DNA of 64,000 nucleotides, taken from the NCBI RefSeq assembly GCF_014852005.1, contig NZ_JACVAU010000001.1, positions 580,001 through 644,000 of the forward strand, given 5' to 3'. The translations under genes were made by a program, and so were the position numbers. The notes beneath the pieces are model-generated. The model had not been told where the DNA came from. It worked only from the letters and a program-made list of their open reading frames with translations, and ran no database searches. Positions 55,827 to 64,000 of the stretch are shown one piece after another. Source of the stretch: Pseudoxanthomonas sp. PXM03 (GTDB taxonomy: Bacteria; Pseudomonadota; Gammaproteobacteria; Xanthomonadales; Xanthomonadaceae). Every line of letters begins with the position of its first letter. The first letter of the stretch is position 1.

Positions 55827-56690
55827 ATGCCCGTGCGCACCGCCCTGGTCTTCGGCGCCAGCGGGCAGATCGGCGAAGCGCTGCTGGCGCGCCTCGATGG
55901 CGCAGCGTGGCAGGTGTTCGCGGTATCACGGACGCCAAGAGTGGCTTCATCGAGCATCCGCTGGTTGGCGGGTGAATTCGCGGGCGTCGAGGGATTGCCG
56001 GCGGCGGTCGACGTGATCTTCAGTACCGGCCCGCTGGACGGATTCGCGCAATGGTATGCACGCGGCCTCGTCGCAGCCCCGCGCGTGGTCGCGTTCGGCT
56101 CCACCAGCCTGGATACGAAGCAGGCCTCGGGCGATGCCTACGAGCGGGACATCGTCGCGCGTCTGCAGGCGGCGGAACGGCTCGTCTTCGATACGGCCGA
56201 AGCGACCGGCGCGGCGGCGACCCTGCTGCGTCCAACCCTGGTCTACGGCGCAGGCCGCGACCAGACGCTCGCGCGGATCGCGGCGATGGCGCGGCGCATG
56301 CGGTTCTTCGTGTTGCCGCGGGGCGCCACCGGGAAGCGCCAGCCTGTGCATGTCGGCGACCTCGCGGCTGCGGCGCTTGCGGTCGTGGATGCTTCTGCCA
56401 CGCATGGGCGGGCGTATGCCTTGCCGGGGGGCGAGGCGCTGGCGTACCGCGAGATGATGGCGCGCACGCTGGCGGCGCTGAGTCCGCCGGCGAAACTGTG
56501 GGAAGTGCCGGTGCCGATGTTCAAGGTGGCGCTGTCGCTGGCACGCATGGCCGGAATGATGCGAGCACTTACCGACGATGCGGTCTCGCGCATGCGCGAT
56601 GACCTGGTGTTCGATGCCTCGCCGGCACAGCGCGATTTCGGCTATGCGCCGCGTGCTTTCATCGTGGACGCGCGTGCTGTTGGGTCGTAG
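55827..56690 (+). CDS. NAD(P)-binding epimerase/dehydratase-like protein
   Basis: The 287-residue Rossmann-fold protein begins ALVFGASGQIGEALL, the GxxGxxG dinucleotide motif. It then has STSLDTKQASGDAYERD and LLRPTLVYG, typical of extended or atypical SDR (NAD-dependent epimerase) proteins. The catalytic YxxxK is not clear, so it may be a binding or regulatory member. The ATG at 55827 is preferred; one at 55818 overlaps mrpG by 8 bp. Confidence 0.8.
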   Translation: MPVRTALVFGASGQIGEALLARLDGAAWQVFAVSRTPRVASSSIRWLAGEFAGVEGLPAAVDVIFSTGPLDGFAQWYARGLVAAPRVVAFGSTSLDTKQASGDAYERDIVARLQAAERLVFDTAEATGAAATLLRPTLVYGAGRDQTLARIAAMARRMRFFVLPRGATGKRQPVHVGDLAAAALAVVDASATHGRAYALPGGEALAYREMMARTLAALSPPAKLWEVPVPMFKVALSLARMAGMMRALTDDAVSRMRDDLVFDASPAQRDFGYAPRAFIVDARAVGS

Positions 56691-56693
56691 CGC

Positions 56694-56764
56694 GGAGCTT
56701 GCTCCGCTGCTCCTGGAGACGTCGCTGAGGTGCCCGCCTGGGCATCGGCCGGGCAAGCCCGGCG
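56694..56764. repeat. Intergenic hairpins after the epimerase gene
   Basis: GCGGAGC-TT-GCTCCGC and, further on, GCCGGGC-AA-GCCCGGC form two perfect 7-bp hairpins in the short gap between convergent genes. They may act as transcript-stability or termination elements, but no T-runs follow. Confidence 0.55.
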
Positions 56765-56771
56765 CGACGCT

Positions 56772-57251
56772 TCAGTATTTCCAGCCCATCTTCCGGTAGA
56801 ACTTGCTGAGCACCCACACCGGCCCGATCAGCAGGTAGGTGAGGTCGGTGAGGAAGCTGGGCTTCTTGCCTTCGATCTTGTGGCCGACGAACTGCGCGAT
56901 CCACGCGACCACGAACACGCCGAGCGCGAGGAAGAACAGGTTCTGCAGGCCCAGCAGGCTTTCCAGCCAGCGCGTCAGCCAGGCCATGGCGATGAAGATG
57001 GCCAGCATGCCGAAGCCCAGCGGGCGCGAGAGTTTGTAGTAGTACATCCACGCACCGAACATTGCCAACGCGGCCCACGCGCCGGACTTGATCCAGGTGC
57101 CGAATACAGGGATGCACCACAGCAGCGCCACCACGGTCCACAGGATCGCCGGCACGGCGAACACATGGATCAGCTGGTTGGTCTCGTTGACGTGGTCGCC
57201 GGAATAGCTGGCGAACCAGCGGTCCACTGGACGTTGCGCGGTCGCGTTCAT
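56772..57251 (-). CDS. Mpo1/YGL010w-like (DUF962) membrane protein
   Basis: The 159-residue protein has four or so helices. It carries the family motifs WFASYSGDHVNETNQLIHVF and FVGHKIEGKKPSF, whose histidines match the Fe(II)-binding residues of yeast Mpo1, a dioxygenase of 2-hydroxy fatty acids. The same chemistry (alpha-oxidation of hydroxy fatty acids) is plausible here, but it is inferred from family knowledge only. Confidence 0.85.
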   Translation of the reverse strand: MNATAQRPVDRWFASYSGDHVNETNQLIHVFAVPAILWTVVALLWCIPVFGTWIKSGAWAALAMFGAWMYYYKLSRPLGFGMLAIFIAMAWLTRWLESLLGLQNLFFLALGVFVVAWIAQFVGHKIEGKKPSFLTDLTYLLIGPVWVLSKFYRKMGWKY

Positions 57252-57341
57252 TCATCCCTCCCGAAGATGGCAATGCGGCAGGGTATGGAGCATACCCCAG
57301 CCCGGCCGGGGTTGCCGGGCCGGTGGTCAGGTCCCGGGCGG

Positions 57342-57674
57342 TCAGTGCGCGGCGGCCTTCGAAAACAGCTGGATCACCGCCACGCCGGCCACGATCAGGC
57401 CCATGCCCAGCACGGCGGGCAGGTCCAGCGGCTGCTTGAGCACCACCCATCCGATCAACGCGATCAGCACGATGCCCGCGCCGGACCAGATCGCGTAGGC
57501 CACGCCTACCGGCACCGTCTTCAGCGTGAGCGACAGGAAGTAGAACGCGATGCCGTAACCCGCGGCGACCAGCAGTGAGGGACCGGGCCGGGTAAAGCCT
57601 TCGGAGGCTTTCAGTGCACTGGTGGCGATGACCTCGGCGGCGATGGCGAGGGCGAGGTAGACGTAGGCATTCAT
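57342..57674 (-). CDS. SMR-family (EmrE/QacE-like) multidrug efflux protein
   Basis: The 110-residue, four-helix protein has [13 protein letters not shown] with the essential glutamate near residue 14, and [15 protein letters not shown], the family signature. It exports cationic drugs or polyamines in exchange for protons as a dimer. The start at 57674 matches the usual N-terminus MNAYVYLA. Confidence 0.93.
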   Translation of the reverse strand: MNAYVYLALAIAAEVIATSALKASEGFTRPGPSLLVAAGYGIAFYFLSLTLKTVPVGVAYAIWSGAGIVLIALIGWVVLKQPLDLPAVLGMGLIVAGVAVIQLFSKAAAH

Positions 57675-57770
57675 GTGCGTGCACCCAGGGAGGCGGGTGG
57701 CAAGCCTACTGCACGGGGCGCTGAACCCCGGCTTGCCCTGCATCGCCTGGATGCAGGGCGGGGAAGCCGG

Positions 57771-58697
57771 TCAGTCGACGAGGATGCCGGCCAGCTTCTG
57801 CAGCGCCTCGGCGTACTTGGCACGCGTGCGCTCGATGACCTCCGCCGGCAGCGACGGGCCGGGCGCGGTCTTGTTCCAGTCCAGCGTTTCCAGATAGTCG
57901 CGCACGAACTGCTTGTCGTAGCTGGGCGGGCTGGTGCCGACCGAGTACTGGTCGGCGGGCCAGTACCGCGAGGAGTCCGGCGTCAGCATCTCGTCCATGA
58001 TGTACAGGCGGCCATCTTCGTCGGTGCCGAACTCGAACTTGGTATCGGCCAGCAGGATGCCGCGCTCGGCCGCGAAATCGGCCGCGAAGCGGTAGATGCG
58101 CAGGGTGGCATCGCGGACGCGCTCGGCCAGCTCCGCGCCCACGGTCTTCACCATGGCGTCGAAGTCGATGTTCTCGTCATGGTCGCCGACGGCAGCCTTG
58201 GTCGACGGGGTGAAGATGGGTTCGGCCAGCTTCTCGGCCTGGCGCAGGCCGTCGGGCAGTTCGATGCCGCTGACCTTGCCGGTGCGCTGGTAATCCTTCC
58301 AGCCGCTGCCGATCAGGTAGCCGCGCGCGATGGCTTCCACCGGCACCGGCTTGAGCTTCTTGGTCACCACCGCGCGTTTGGCGTACAGCGCCGCATCCAC
58401 GCCGGCCGGGAGCACCGAGGCGACATCGATGCCGGTCAGGTGGTTCGGCATCAGGTGCGCGGTCTTGGCGAACCAGAAGTTGGAGATCTGGCAGAGCATC
58501 TCGCCCTTGCCGGGAATGGGGTCGGGCAGCACCACGTCGAACGCGGAGAGGCGGTCGGTGGCGACCATCAACAGACAGTCGCCGGCGGGCGCATCGGCAG
58601 GCAGGCGGTCGCGGGGCAGGTCGAACACGTCGCGGACCTTGCCGCGATGGCGCAGGGTGAGGCCGGGCAGATCGGATTGAAGCAACGTCGTGGGCAC
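57771..58697 (-). CDS. purC: Phosphoribosylaminoimidazole-succinocarboxamide synthase
   Basis: This 308-residue enzyme forms SAICAR, step 8 of purine synthesis. [33 protein letters not shown] and LADTKFEFG are the family motifs. The start is a GTG at 58697 with AAGGAG 5 nt upstream; no ATG fits. It is the long (eukaryote-like) PurC type, common in Xanthomonadaceae. Confidence 0.95.
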   Translation of the reverse strand: MPTTLLQSDLPGLTLRHRGKVRDVFDLPRDRLPADAPAGDCLLMVATDRLSAFDVVLPDPIPGKGEMLCQISNFWFAKTAHLMPNHLTGIDVASVLPAGVDAALYAKRAVVTKKLKPVPVEAIARGYLIGSGWKDYQRTGKVSGIELPDGLRQAEKLAEPIFTPSTKAAVGDHDENIDFDAMVKTVGAELAERVRDATLRIYRFAADFAAERGILLADTKFEFGTDEDGRLYIMDEMLTPDSSRYWPADQYSVGTSPPSYDKQFVRDYLETLDWNKTAPGPSLPAEVIERTRAKYAEALQKLAGILVD

Positions 58698-58895
58698 AAA
58701 CACTCCTTGGGGAGTTCCGGAAACCAGCGAGGCGTACAGCGTCGTGGGGGCGTGCGGCAGGCCGTGCGCCCGTGCCCCGGGGTGGCCCTTCACCCGCTGC
58801 TGCGGGGCCAGGTACCGGACCGGGCCGCGTAGTGTACGGCGCTTGGGGGCCGTGTGTGCCGTAAAATGGCGCGATTGCCGGAGAAGGCGGGCCGA

Positions 58896-59225
58896 ATGAA
58901 GCGCTGGTACGGAAAACTGCTGGGATTCGTGGCGGGTTGGCTGCTGATGCGCCATCCGTTGGGCGGCCTGGTGGGCTTGATCATCGGCCATGCGTTCGAC
59001 GAGGACTGGTTCAAGCTCAGCCGCGACAACCCGTACCGCGTGCTCGGCCTGACCAGCGACGCGGACGATGCAGAGATCGACCAGGCCTACCGGCGACTCA
59101 TCTCCCAGTACCACCCCGACAAGATGGCCGGCGCCGCGGAAGACCTGCGCCGCCAGGCCGAACAGAAGGCTGGCGAGATCAACGCCGCCTACGACCGCAT
59201 CAAGACCCTGCGCAAGCGCAAGTGA
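58896..59225 (+). CDS. Membrane-anchored J-domain protein, DjlA-like without TerB
   Basis: The 109-residue protein has an N-terminal membrane segment resembling DjlA ([20 protein letters not shown] ends near 30, then GHAFDEDWF). A C-terminal J domain (about 45-109) with HPD in YHPDKM follows. The TerB domain that separates these parts in DjlA is missing. It should stimulate DnaK at the membrane. It lies 8 bp before rpe. A -10-like TAAAAT (58862-58867) lies 34 nt upstream. Confidence 0.85.
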   Translation: MKRWYGKLLGFVAGWLLMRHPLGGLVGLIIGHAFDEDWFKLSRDNPYRVLGLTSDADDAEIDQAYRRLISQYHPDKMAGAAEDLRRQAEQKAGEINAAYDRIKTLRKRK

Positions 59226-59233
59226 GCCCCTCC

Positions 59234-59911
59234 ATGTCGAACTGCATCATCGCCCCGTCCATCCTGTCCGCGAACTTCGCCCGCCTGGGCGAGGAAGTCG
59301 ACAACGTGCTGAAGGCCGGCGCCGACTGGGTGCACTTCGACGTGATGGACAACCACTACGTACCCAACCTGACCATCGGGCCGATGGTGTGCAGCGCGCT
59401 GCGCAAGCATGGCGTCACCGCGCCTATCGACGTGCACCTGATGGTGGAGCCGGTGGATCGCATCATCCCCGACTTCGCCGAGGCCGGCGCCAGCATCATC
59501 AGCTTCCATCCGGAAGCCTCGAAGCACGTGCACCGCACGATCCAGCTGATCAAGTCGCTGGGCTGCAAGGCCGGTCTCGTGCTCAACCCCGGCACGCCGG
59601 TAGAGGTGCTGGACTGGGTGCTGCCGGAACTGGACCTGGTGCTGCTGATGTCGGTGAACCCGGGCTTCGGCGGCCAGGCTTTCATCCCGTCGGCGCTGGA
59701 CAAGCTGCGCGCGGTGCGCGCGATGATCGACAAGACCGGCAAGGACATCCGCCTGGAGATCGACGGTGGCGTGAAGGCCGACAACATCGGCCAGATCGCG
59801 GCGGCGGGTGCGGATGCCTTCGTGGCCGGTTCGGCGATCTTCAATGCACCGGACTACAAGGACGTGATCGGCCGCATGCGCGCCGCGGTCGCCGACGCGC
59901 GCGGCGCCTGA
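59234..59911 (+). CDS. rpe: Ribulose-phosphate 3-epimerase
   Basis: This 225-residue TIM barrel interconverts ribulose-5-phosphate and xylulose-5-phosphate in the pentose phosphate pathway. [48 protein letters not shown] and EIDGGV are the complete set of family motifs with the metal-binding His and Asp residues. The start at 59234 gives the exact family N-terminus. Confidence 0.97.
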   Translation: MSNCIIAPSILSANFARLGEEVDNVLKAGADWVHFDVMDNHYVPNLTIGPMVCSALRKHGVTAPIDVHLMVEPVDRIIPDFAEAGASIISFHPEASKHVHRTIQLIKSLGCKAGLVLNPGTPVEVLDWVLPELDLVLLMSVNPGFGGQAFIPSALDKLRAVRAMIDKTGKDIRLEIDGGVKADNIGQIAAAGADAFVAGSAIFNAPDYKDVIGRMRAAVADARGA

Positions 59912-60046
59912 AAAGCAGAAGGGCGATGGCCTTCGCCACCGCCCCGGAAGAATTGGAGGCTGATCCTGCCTCCGCCCGTCGTCCCTGCTATGGCCTTCCA
60001 CGCTACGCATGATCTGTGACGGGCAGATGACGATGGCTGGGCTGTT

Positions 60047-60152
60047 GTAGGAGCGACGTGAGTCGCGACCGCAGATCATCAGTTCCAGGGCTCTCGGGTC
60101 GACAGGTTCACTGGCCGCCACAGCATGCGGTCGCGACTCACGTCGCTCCTAC
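60047..60152. repeat. REPIN-like pair of inverted GTAG REP sequences, second intergenic copy
   Basis: Left arm 60047-60073 (GTAGGAGCGACGTGAGTC...) and right arm 60126-60152 (...GACTCACGTCGCTCCTAC) are perfect 27-bp inverses. They belong to the family at 30576-30706 but with a matching GTGAGTC change in both arms. The 52-bp centre is unrelated. Confidence 0.9.
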
Positions 60153-60195
60153 AGGGTGAGGCGCTATGCTCGGCGCTTCCCCCAAGGAACTCCCC

Positions 60196-61134
60196 ATGAC
60201 CGCACCCCGCTGGCGCCTGATCCTCAACGGGAAATCCGCTGGTGATGACGACCTGCGCGAGGCCGTGCGTTCGATGCGCGAAGAAGGCATCGCGCTCGAC
60301 GTGCGGGTGACCTGGGAAGACGGCGATGCCGAGCGCTACGTCGACGAGGCCATCGCCGATGGCGTGGACACGGTCATCGCTGCGGGCGGCGATGGCACGC
60401 TGAGCGAAGTGTCCACCGCGCTGGCCTGTCGCGATGAAACGGCTGGAGTGCTGCCCTCGCTGGGGCTGGTGCCGCTGGGAACGGCCAATGATTTCGCCAC
60501 CGCCGCCGGCATTCCCGATGCGCCCCTGGAAGCATTGCGTCTCGTGCAGGGCGCCAGGCCGGTTTCCATGGACCTGCTGCGCATCGAAGCGGAAGACGGC
60601 GGCCACTGGTGCGCCAATCTCGCCAGCGGTGGCTTCGGCACCGAGGTCACCGTGGAGACCGACGAAGGCCTCAAAAAAATGCTCGGCGGCCTGGCCTACC
60701 TGATCACCGGCATCGCCAGGCTGGGTCGCATCGAGCCGGTGCGCGCACGCGTGCGCGGTCCGGACTTCGACTGGCGCGGCGACTTCATCGCCCTTGGTGT
60801 CGGCAATGGGCGACAGGCAGGCGGCGGGCAAGCGCTCTGCCCCGATGCGCTGATCGATGACGGCGCACTGGACCTGACCATCGTCCCCGAGCTGTCGGGC
60901 GAAGTCGCCGCGACCGTCGGCGCCCTGTTGAAGGACGGGAAGCACGCCGCGCTGGACCGCGTCGCGACCCGCGCACGGCTGCCATGGGTCGAACTGGAGG
61001 CCGACCAGCCCCTGACCCTCAATCTCGATGGCGAGCCCGTCCTTTCGCGACGGTTCCGGATCGAATGCGTACCCGGCCGAGTCCGCATGCACCTGCCGGC
61101 GGACTGTCCGTTGCGCATGCAACCACCCGCATAG
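60196..61134 (+). CDS. YegS-like lipid kinase
   Basis: The 312-residue protein of the diacylglycerol-kinase catalytic family has GGDGTLSEV (near 66) and [10 protein letters not shown] (near 98) as nucleotide-binding motifs and a C-terminal beta-sandwich ([16 protein letters not shown]). E. coli YegS phosphorylates phosphatidylglycerol in vitro. The length and KDGKHAALD motif fit the YegS subgroup. The ATG at 60196 follows AAGGAAC. Confidence 0.9.
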   Translation: MTAPRWRLILNGKSAGDDDLREAVRSMREEGIALDVRVTWEDGDAERYVDEAIADGVDTVIAAGGDGTLSEVSTALACRDETAGVLPSLGLVPLGTANDFATAAGIPDAPLEALRLVQGARPVSMDLLRIEAEDGGHWCANLASGGFGTEVTVETDEGLKKMLGGLAYLITGIARLGRIEPVRARVRGPDFDWRGDFIALGVGNGRQAGGGQALCPDALIDDGALDLTIVPELSGEVAATVGALLKDGKHAALDRVATRARLPWVELEADQPLTLNLDGEPVLSRRFRIECVPGRVRMHLPADCPLRMQPPA

Positions 61135-61279
61135 TGGCCCGCGGGTCCGCGCGTCGGGTAAAGTAGGGCGGTGTCCCATCCCGCGCTCCCGCTTTCCAAA
61201 GATTCCGCACGCCCTGGCTGGCGATGGTGGCCCGTAGCCGTCGCCCGTATCGCCACCGCGTCCCGGAAGGAAAGCCCGC

Positions 61280-62752
61280 TTGATCTCGCACGACCAGTTC
61301 CAGCAGTTCGCTGCTGAAGGTTTCAACCACATCCCCGTTGTCCGTGAAGTGCTGTCCGACTTGGACACGCCGCTTTCGGTCTACCTGAAACTCGCAGACG
61401 CGCCGCACACCTATCTCTTCGAGTCGGTGGAAGGCGGCGAACGTTTCGGTCGCTATTCCATCATCGGCCTGCCGGTGCGGCGCGTGGCAACGTTCCGAGG
61501 CCATACGCTGCAGATCCATGACCACGGCCGCCTGATCGAAACGCGTGTCGTGCAGGATCCTTTCGCTGAAGTCGAAGCGCTGCGAGCGGCCTATTCCGTA
61601 CCGCGACTGGAAGGTCTGCCGGGCTTCACCGGGGGGCTGGTCGGCTGGTTCGGTTTCGAGTGCATCGGCTACATCGAACCGCGCCTGGCGAACGGCGGGA
61701 AGCCCGACGAACTCGACACGCCCGACATCCTGCTGATGCAGTCCGAAGAAGTCGCCGTCTTCGACAACCTCAAGGGCCGCCTGTACCTGATCGTGCATGC
61801 AGATCCACGCGTGGAGGGTGCGTGGGACAAGGCGCAGGCGCGCCTCGACGAACTGGTGGCCAAGCTGCGCCAGCCGGGTTCGTATCCCACGCCGATCACC
61901 CGCGACGTGCTGGATGAAAGCCACTTCGTTTCCGGCTTCACCCATGACGGCTTCATCGCCGCGGTGGAGAAATCCAAGGAATACATCCGCGCCGGCGACA
62001 TCTTCCAGGTGGTGCTGAGCCAGCGCCTCAGCGTGCCGTTCAACGCACGCCCGGTGGATGTCTACCGCGCCTTGCGCGCGCTGAATCCGTCGCCGTACAT
62101 GTACTTCCTCGATGTCGGCGACGTGCAGGTGGTGGGTTCCTCGCCGGAAATACTGGTGCGGCTGGAACAGGGCGAAGTCACCGTGCGCCCCATCGCCGGC
62201 ACGCGCCCGCGCGGGAAAACGCACGACGAGGACCTCGCGCTGGAAGCCGAACTGCTGGCCGATCCGAAGGAGCGCGCCGAGCACCTGATGCTGATCGACC
62301 TGGGCCGCAACGACACCGGTCGCGTGTCGGAAGCCGGAACGGTGCAGGTAGGCGAGCAGTTCGTCATCGAACGCTACAGCCACGTCATGCACATCGTCAG
62401 CGAGGTGACCGGCAGGTTGTTGCCGGGCCTCAGCTACGCCGACGTGCTGCGCGCGACGTTCCCGGCCGGCACGGTCAGCGGCGCGCCGAAGATCCGCGCG
62501 CTGGAAGTGATCCGCGAGCTGGAGCCGATCAAGCGCAACGTCTACGCGGGCAGCATCGGTTACATCGGCTGGCACGGCGATGCCGACACCGCCATCGCCA
62601 TCCGCACCGCCGTCATCAAGGACGGCCGCCTGCACGTGCAGGCGGGTGCCGGCATCGTCTACGACTCCGACCCCGAGAAAGAGTGGGACGAGACGATGAA
62701 CAAGGGTCGCGCGCTGTTCCGCGCGGTGGCGGAAGCGGCGAAGGGGTTGTGA
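61280..62752 (+). CDS. trpE: Anthranilate synthase component I
   Basis: This 490-residue enzyme converts chorismate to anthranilate with ammonia supplied by TrpG. Core motifs present are AGDIFQVVLSQR, PIAGTRPRGKT, ERAEHLMLIDLGRND and FPAGTVSGAPKIRA. The N-terminal region (LADAPHTYLFESVEGGERFGRY, broken here as LADAPHTYLFES and GGERFGRY) holds the tryptophan feedback site. The start is a TTG at 61280 with GGAAGGAAAG upstream; no ATG fits the N-terminus. It is separated from trpG by a SIMPL gene. Confidence 0.96.
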   Translation: MISHDQFQQFAAEGFNHIPVVREVLSDLDTPLSVYLKLADAPHTYLFESVEGGERFGRYSIIGLPVRRVATFRGHTLQIHDHGRLIETRVVQDPFAEVEALRAAYSVPRLEGLPGFTGGLVGWFGFECIGYIEPRLANGGKPDELDTPDILLMQSEEVAVFDNLKGRLYLIVHADPRVEGAWDKAQARLDELVAKLRQPGSYPTPITRDVLDESHFVSGFTHDGFIAAVEKSKEYIRAGDIFQVVLSQRLSVPFNARPVDVYRALRALNPSPYMYFLDVGDVQVVGSSPEILVRLEQGEVTVRPIAGTRPRGKTHDEDLALEAELLADPKERAEHLMLIDLGRNDTGRVSEAGTVQVGEQFVIERYSHVMHIVSEVTGRLLPGLSYADVLRATFPAGTVSGAPKIRALEVIRELEPIKRNVYAGSIGYIGWHGDADTAIAIRTAVIKDGRLHVQAGAGIVYDSDPEKEWDETMNKGRALFRAVAEAAKGL

Positions 62753-62847
62753 CCGTGACGCCGGAAACCCCATCCGCATCCTCAGCGCGTTGTAGGAAGC
62801 GTCGCATCCCGACACCCCTACTACCACCCCATGAAGGCAGGCCATCC

Positions 62848-63615
62848 ATGAAAGCCATCCATCGCGTGCTGCTTGCTGTCGTCGCATTGGCATCGGGCCA
62901 TGTGCAGGCGCAGGTCAACGCACTCCCACCGACCCGACACATCCTGGTCTACGGCGATGCGCAGGCGCGTGCGATTCCGGACCGCTTCAAGATCGCCATC
63001 CAGTTCGAAGCAACGGACATCAACCCCGATACGGCCCGGCGCGCGGTGGAGCACCACGTGACCAGCACGCTGGCAAAACTCAAGGACGCCCATGTTCCTT
63101 CGGACGAGATCGTGGCGACGTCCTTGCAGATCGGACCCCGGCACCGCTACGACCAGAAGCTCCAGGAGCAGGTGTTCGTGGGTACGCAGGTGTCGCGCTC
63201 ATTGACGGCCCGGTTCTCCCGGCAGGCCGACCTGGAGCGTTTCCTGGCGACTGTGGAAACCTCCCAGAGCTTGCGCATCTCCGACGTCACCACTGAGCTG
63301 AGCAGCGAGGCAGAACTACGCAGGGCGCTTCGGGACAAGACCATTGCGTCGGCGAAAACGAAGGCCGACGACATGGCGCGCGCCTATGGCGCACGCCTCG
63401 GTCCGGTATACAGCGTGTCGGACGTGGCGCCGCAGTTCGAGTACGGCATCCGCGAGGGCGAGTGGCCCGTCCGCTATGAATGGAGGAGTGGTGGGCTGGA
63501 CCGCATCGAGGTCACCGGAAGCAGGCTCGAACGTGCCGGCGTCGACACTTCGTTGCAATCCGGTTACGTCACCTATACCGACAAGATCTACACCGTGTTC
63601 CTGCTGGCGGACTGA
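62848..63615 (+). CDS. SIMPL-domain (DUF541) periplasmic protein
   Basis: The 255-residue protein has a signal peptide (cleavage after VQAQ) and a SIMPL domain covering most of the rest (ILVYGDAQARAIPDRFKI; AKTKADDMARAYGARLG). SIMPL proteins are periplasmic or outer-surface proteins of unclear role, linked to oxidative stress in E. coli (YggE). It lies 3 bp before trpG, so it is probably co-transcribed with the tryptophan genes although no link to tryptophan is known. Confidence 0.85.
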   Translation: MKAIHRVLLAVVALASGHVQAQVNALPPTRHILVYGDAQARAIPDRFKIAIQFEATDINPDTARRAVEHHVTSTLAKLKDAHVPSDEIVATSLQIGPRHRYDQKLQEQVFVGTQVSRSLTARFSRQADLERFLATVETSQSLRISDVTTELSSEAELRRALRDKTIASAKTKADDMARAYGARLGPVYSVSDVAPQFEYGIREGEWPVRYEWRSGGLDRIEVTGSRLERAGVDTSLQSGYVTYTDKIYTVFLLAD

Positions 63616-63618
63616 CCC

Positions 63619-64000
63619 ATGCTGTTGATGATCGACAACTACGACAGCTTCACCTACAACCTCGTGCAGTACCTGCAGTCGCTGGGTGCCGAGGTGAAGG
63701 TGGTGCGCAACGATGCGATGACGGTGGGCGAGATCGCGAAACTCGCGCCCGAGCGCATCGTCATTTCGCCCGGTCCCTGCACGCCGAACGAAGCCGGGGT
63801 CTCGCTGGAGATCATCGAGCGGCTGGGTGCGACCACGCCGATTCTCGGCGTCTGCCTGGGTCACCAGAGCATCGGCCAAGCCTATGGCGGCAACGTCATC
63901 CGCGCGGGCCGCATCATGCACGGCAAGACCTCGCGCATCCGCCACGAAGGCAAGGGCGTGTTCGCCGGCCTGCCGGATGCCTACGAGGCCACGCGCTATC
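63619..64000 (+). CDS. trpG: Anthranilate synthase component II (glutamine amidotransferase), 3' partial
   Basis: This class I glutamine amidotransferase supplies ammonia to Trp[19 protein letters not shown] is the family N-terminus. [12 protein letters not shown] and [10 protein letters not shown] with the nucleophilic cysteine (near 79) are present. The gene runs off the window end at about residue 127; the catalytic His and Glu lie beyond. It may also serve folate synthesis (PabA). Confidence 0.95.
   Translation, partial: MLLMIDNYDSFTYNLVQYLQSLGAEVKVVRNDAMTVGEIAKLAPERIVISPGPCTPNEAGVSLEIIERLGATTPILGVCLGHQSIGQAYGGNVIRAGRIMHGKTSRIRHEGKGVFAGLPDAYEATRY

Noticed and set aside
61135-61279. A trp leader peptide or attenuator before trpE
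   Set aside because: I find no short frame with tandem Trp codons followed by alternative hairpins and a T-run in this 145-bp gap.

Overview
The window is a GC-rich chromosomal segment with tightly packed genes. Gene content and style point to a gammaproteobacterium of the Lysobacterales (Xanthomonadaceae), most like Pseudoxanthomonas or Stenotrophomonas. The signs are TA-n-A-A-T -10 boxes lying directly on start codons, GTAG-headed REP palindromes, a kynurenine-type tryptophan 2,3-dioxygenase, a split trpE/trpG locus and a PhoP/PhoQ pair preceded by a small periplasmic protein. The genus is inferred from style, not proven. I see no prophage, insertion sequence, CRISPR array or rRNA. The one RNA gene I support is tRNA-Thr(UGU).

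Layout. 1-3955: a formylglycine-generating-enzyme-like protein (cut by the window edge) overlaps a GH127 beta-L-arabinofuranosidase, followed by a CaiB/BaiF CoA-transferase. 3956-13730: a potassium-scavenging block with an outer-membrane-type protein, kdpF-A-B-C, 1 kb of repeats, then kdpD-kdpE. A direct repeat with the spacing of KdpE boxes precedes the first gene. 13762-15691: dusA and a DDAH/CtlX-like hydrolase. 15839-18478: a small periplasmic protein and phoP-phoQ, convergent with mtfA. 19769-24722: a FakA-FakB-like fusion, plsY, birA, coaX, a SPOR protein and tRNA-Thr. 24821-26873: arginase, two entericidin-like lipoproteins and a CsbD protein. 26943-32914: a secreted unknown, trpS with a C-terminal extension, a metallo-beta-lactamase-fold hydrolase, an M28 peptidase and a BLUF photoreceptor. 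32925-37605 (minus): a 2-oxoacid dehydrogenase operon (E1alpha, E1beta, an SH3-like protein, E2) ending in glyoxalase-fold genes. 37880-41125: a large secreted nuclease. 41337-47406: aromatic amino-acid catabolism (tryptophan dioxygenase, a MarR regulator divergent from hppD, then hmgA) with a POT transporter. 48799-55825: a CaCA exchanger and a six-gene Mrp/Mnh Na+/H+ antiporter operon. 55827-64000: an epimerase-like protein, an Mpo1-like protein, an SMR pump, purC, a J-domain protein, rpe, a lipid kinase, trpE, a SIMPL protein and the start of trpG.

How the parts work together. Ion homeostasis is strongly represented: Kdp for K+ uptake, Mrp for Na+/H+ exchange and a CaCA exchanger. The fatty-acid-kinase-like fusion sits directly before plsY, whose substrate is acyl-phosphate, so a fatty-acid-to-phospholipid route is plausible. 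HppD and HmgA form the tyrosine-to-homogentisate pathway, with a perfect palindrome in the hppD promoter next to the MarR gene.

The most unusual DNA is repetitive. A 21-bp periodic tract lies between kdpC and kdpD. REP/REPIN-like palindromes occur between genes and, in frame, inside the E1beta and E2 coding sequences. A DUF559 nuclease-like gene is framed by near-perfect 40-bp inverted repeats between hppD and hmgA. All functions are read from sequence and family knowledge; no searches were run.
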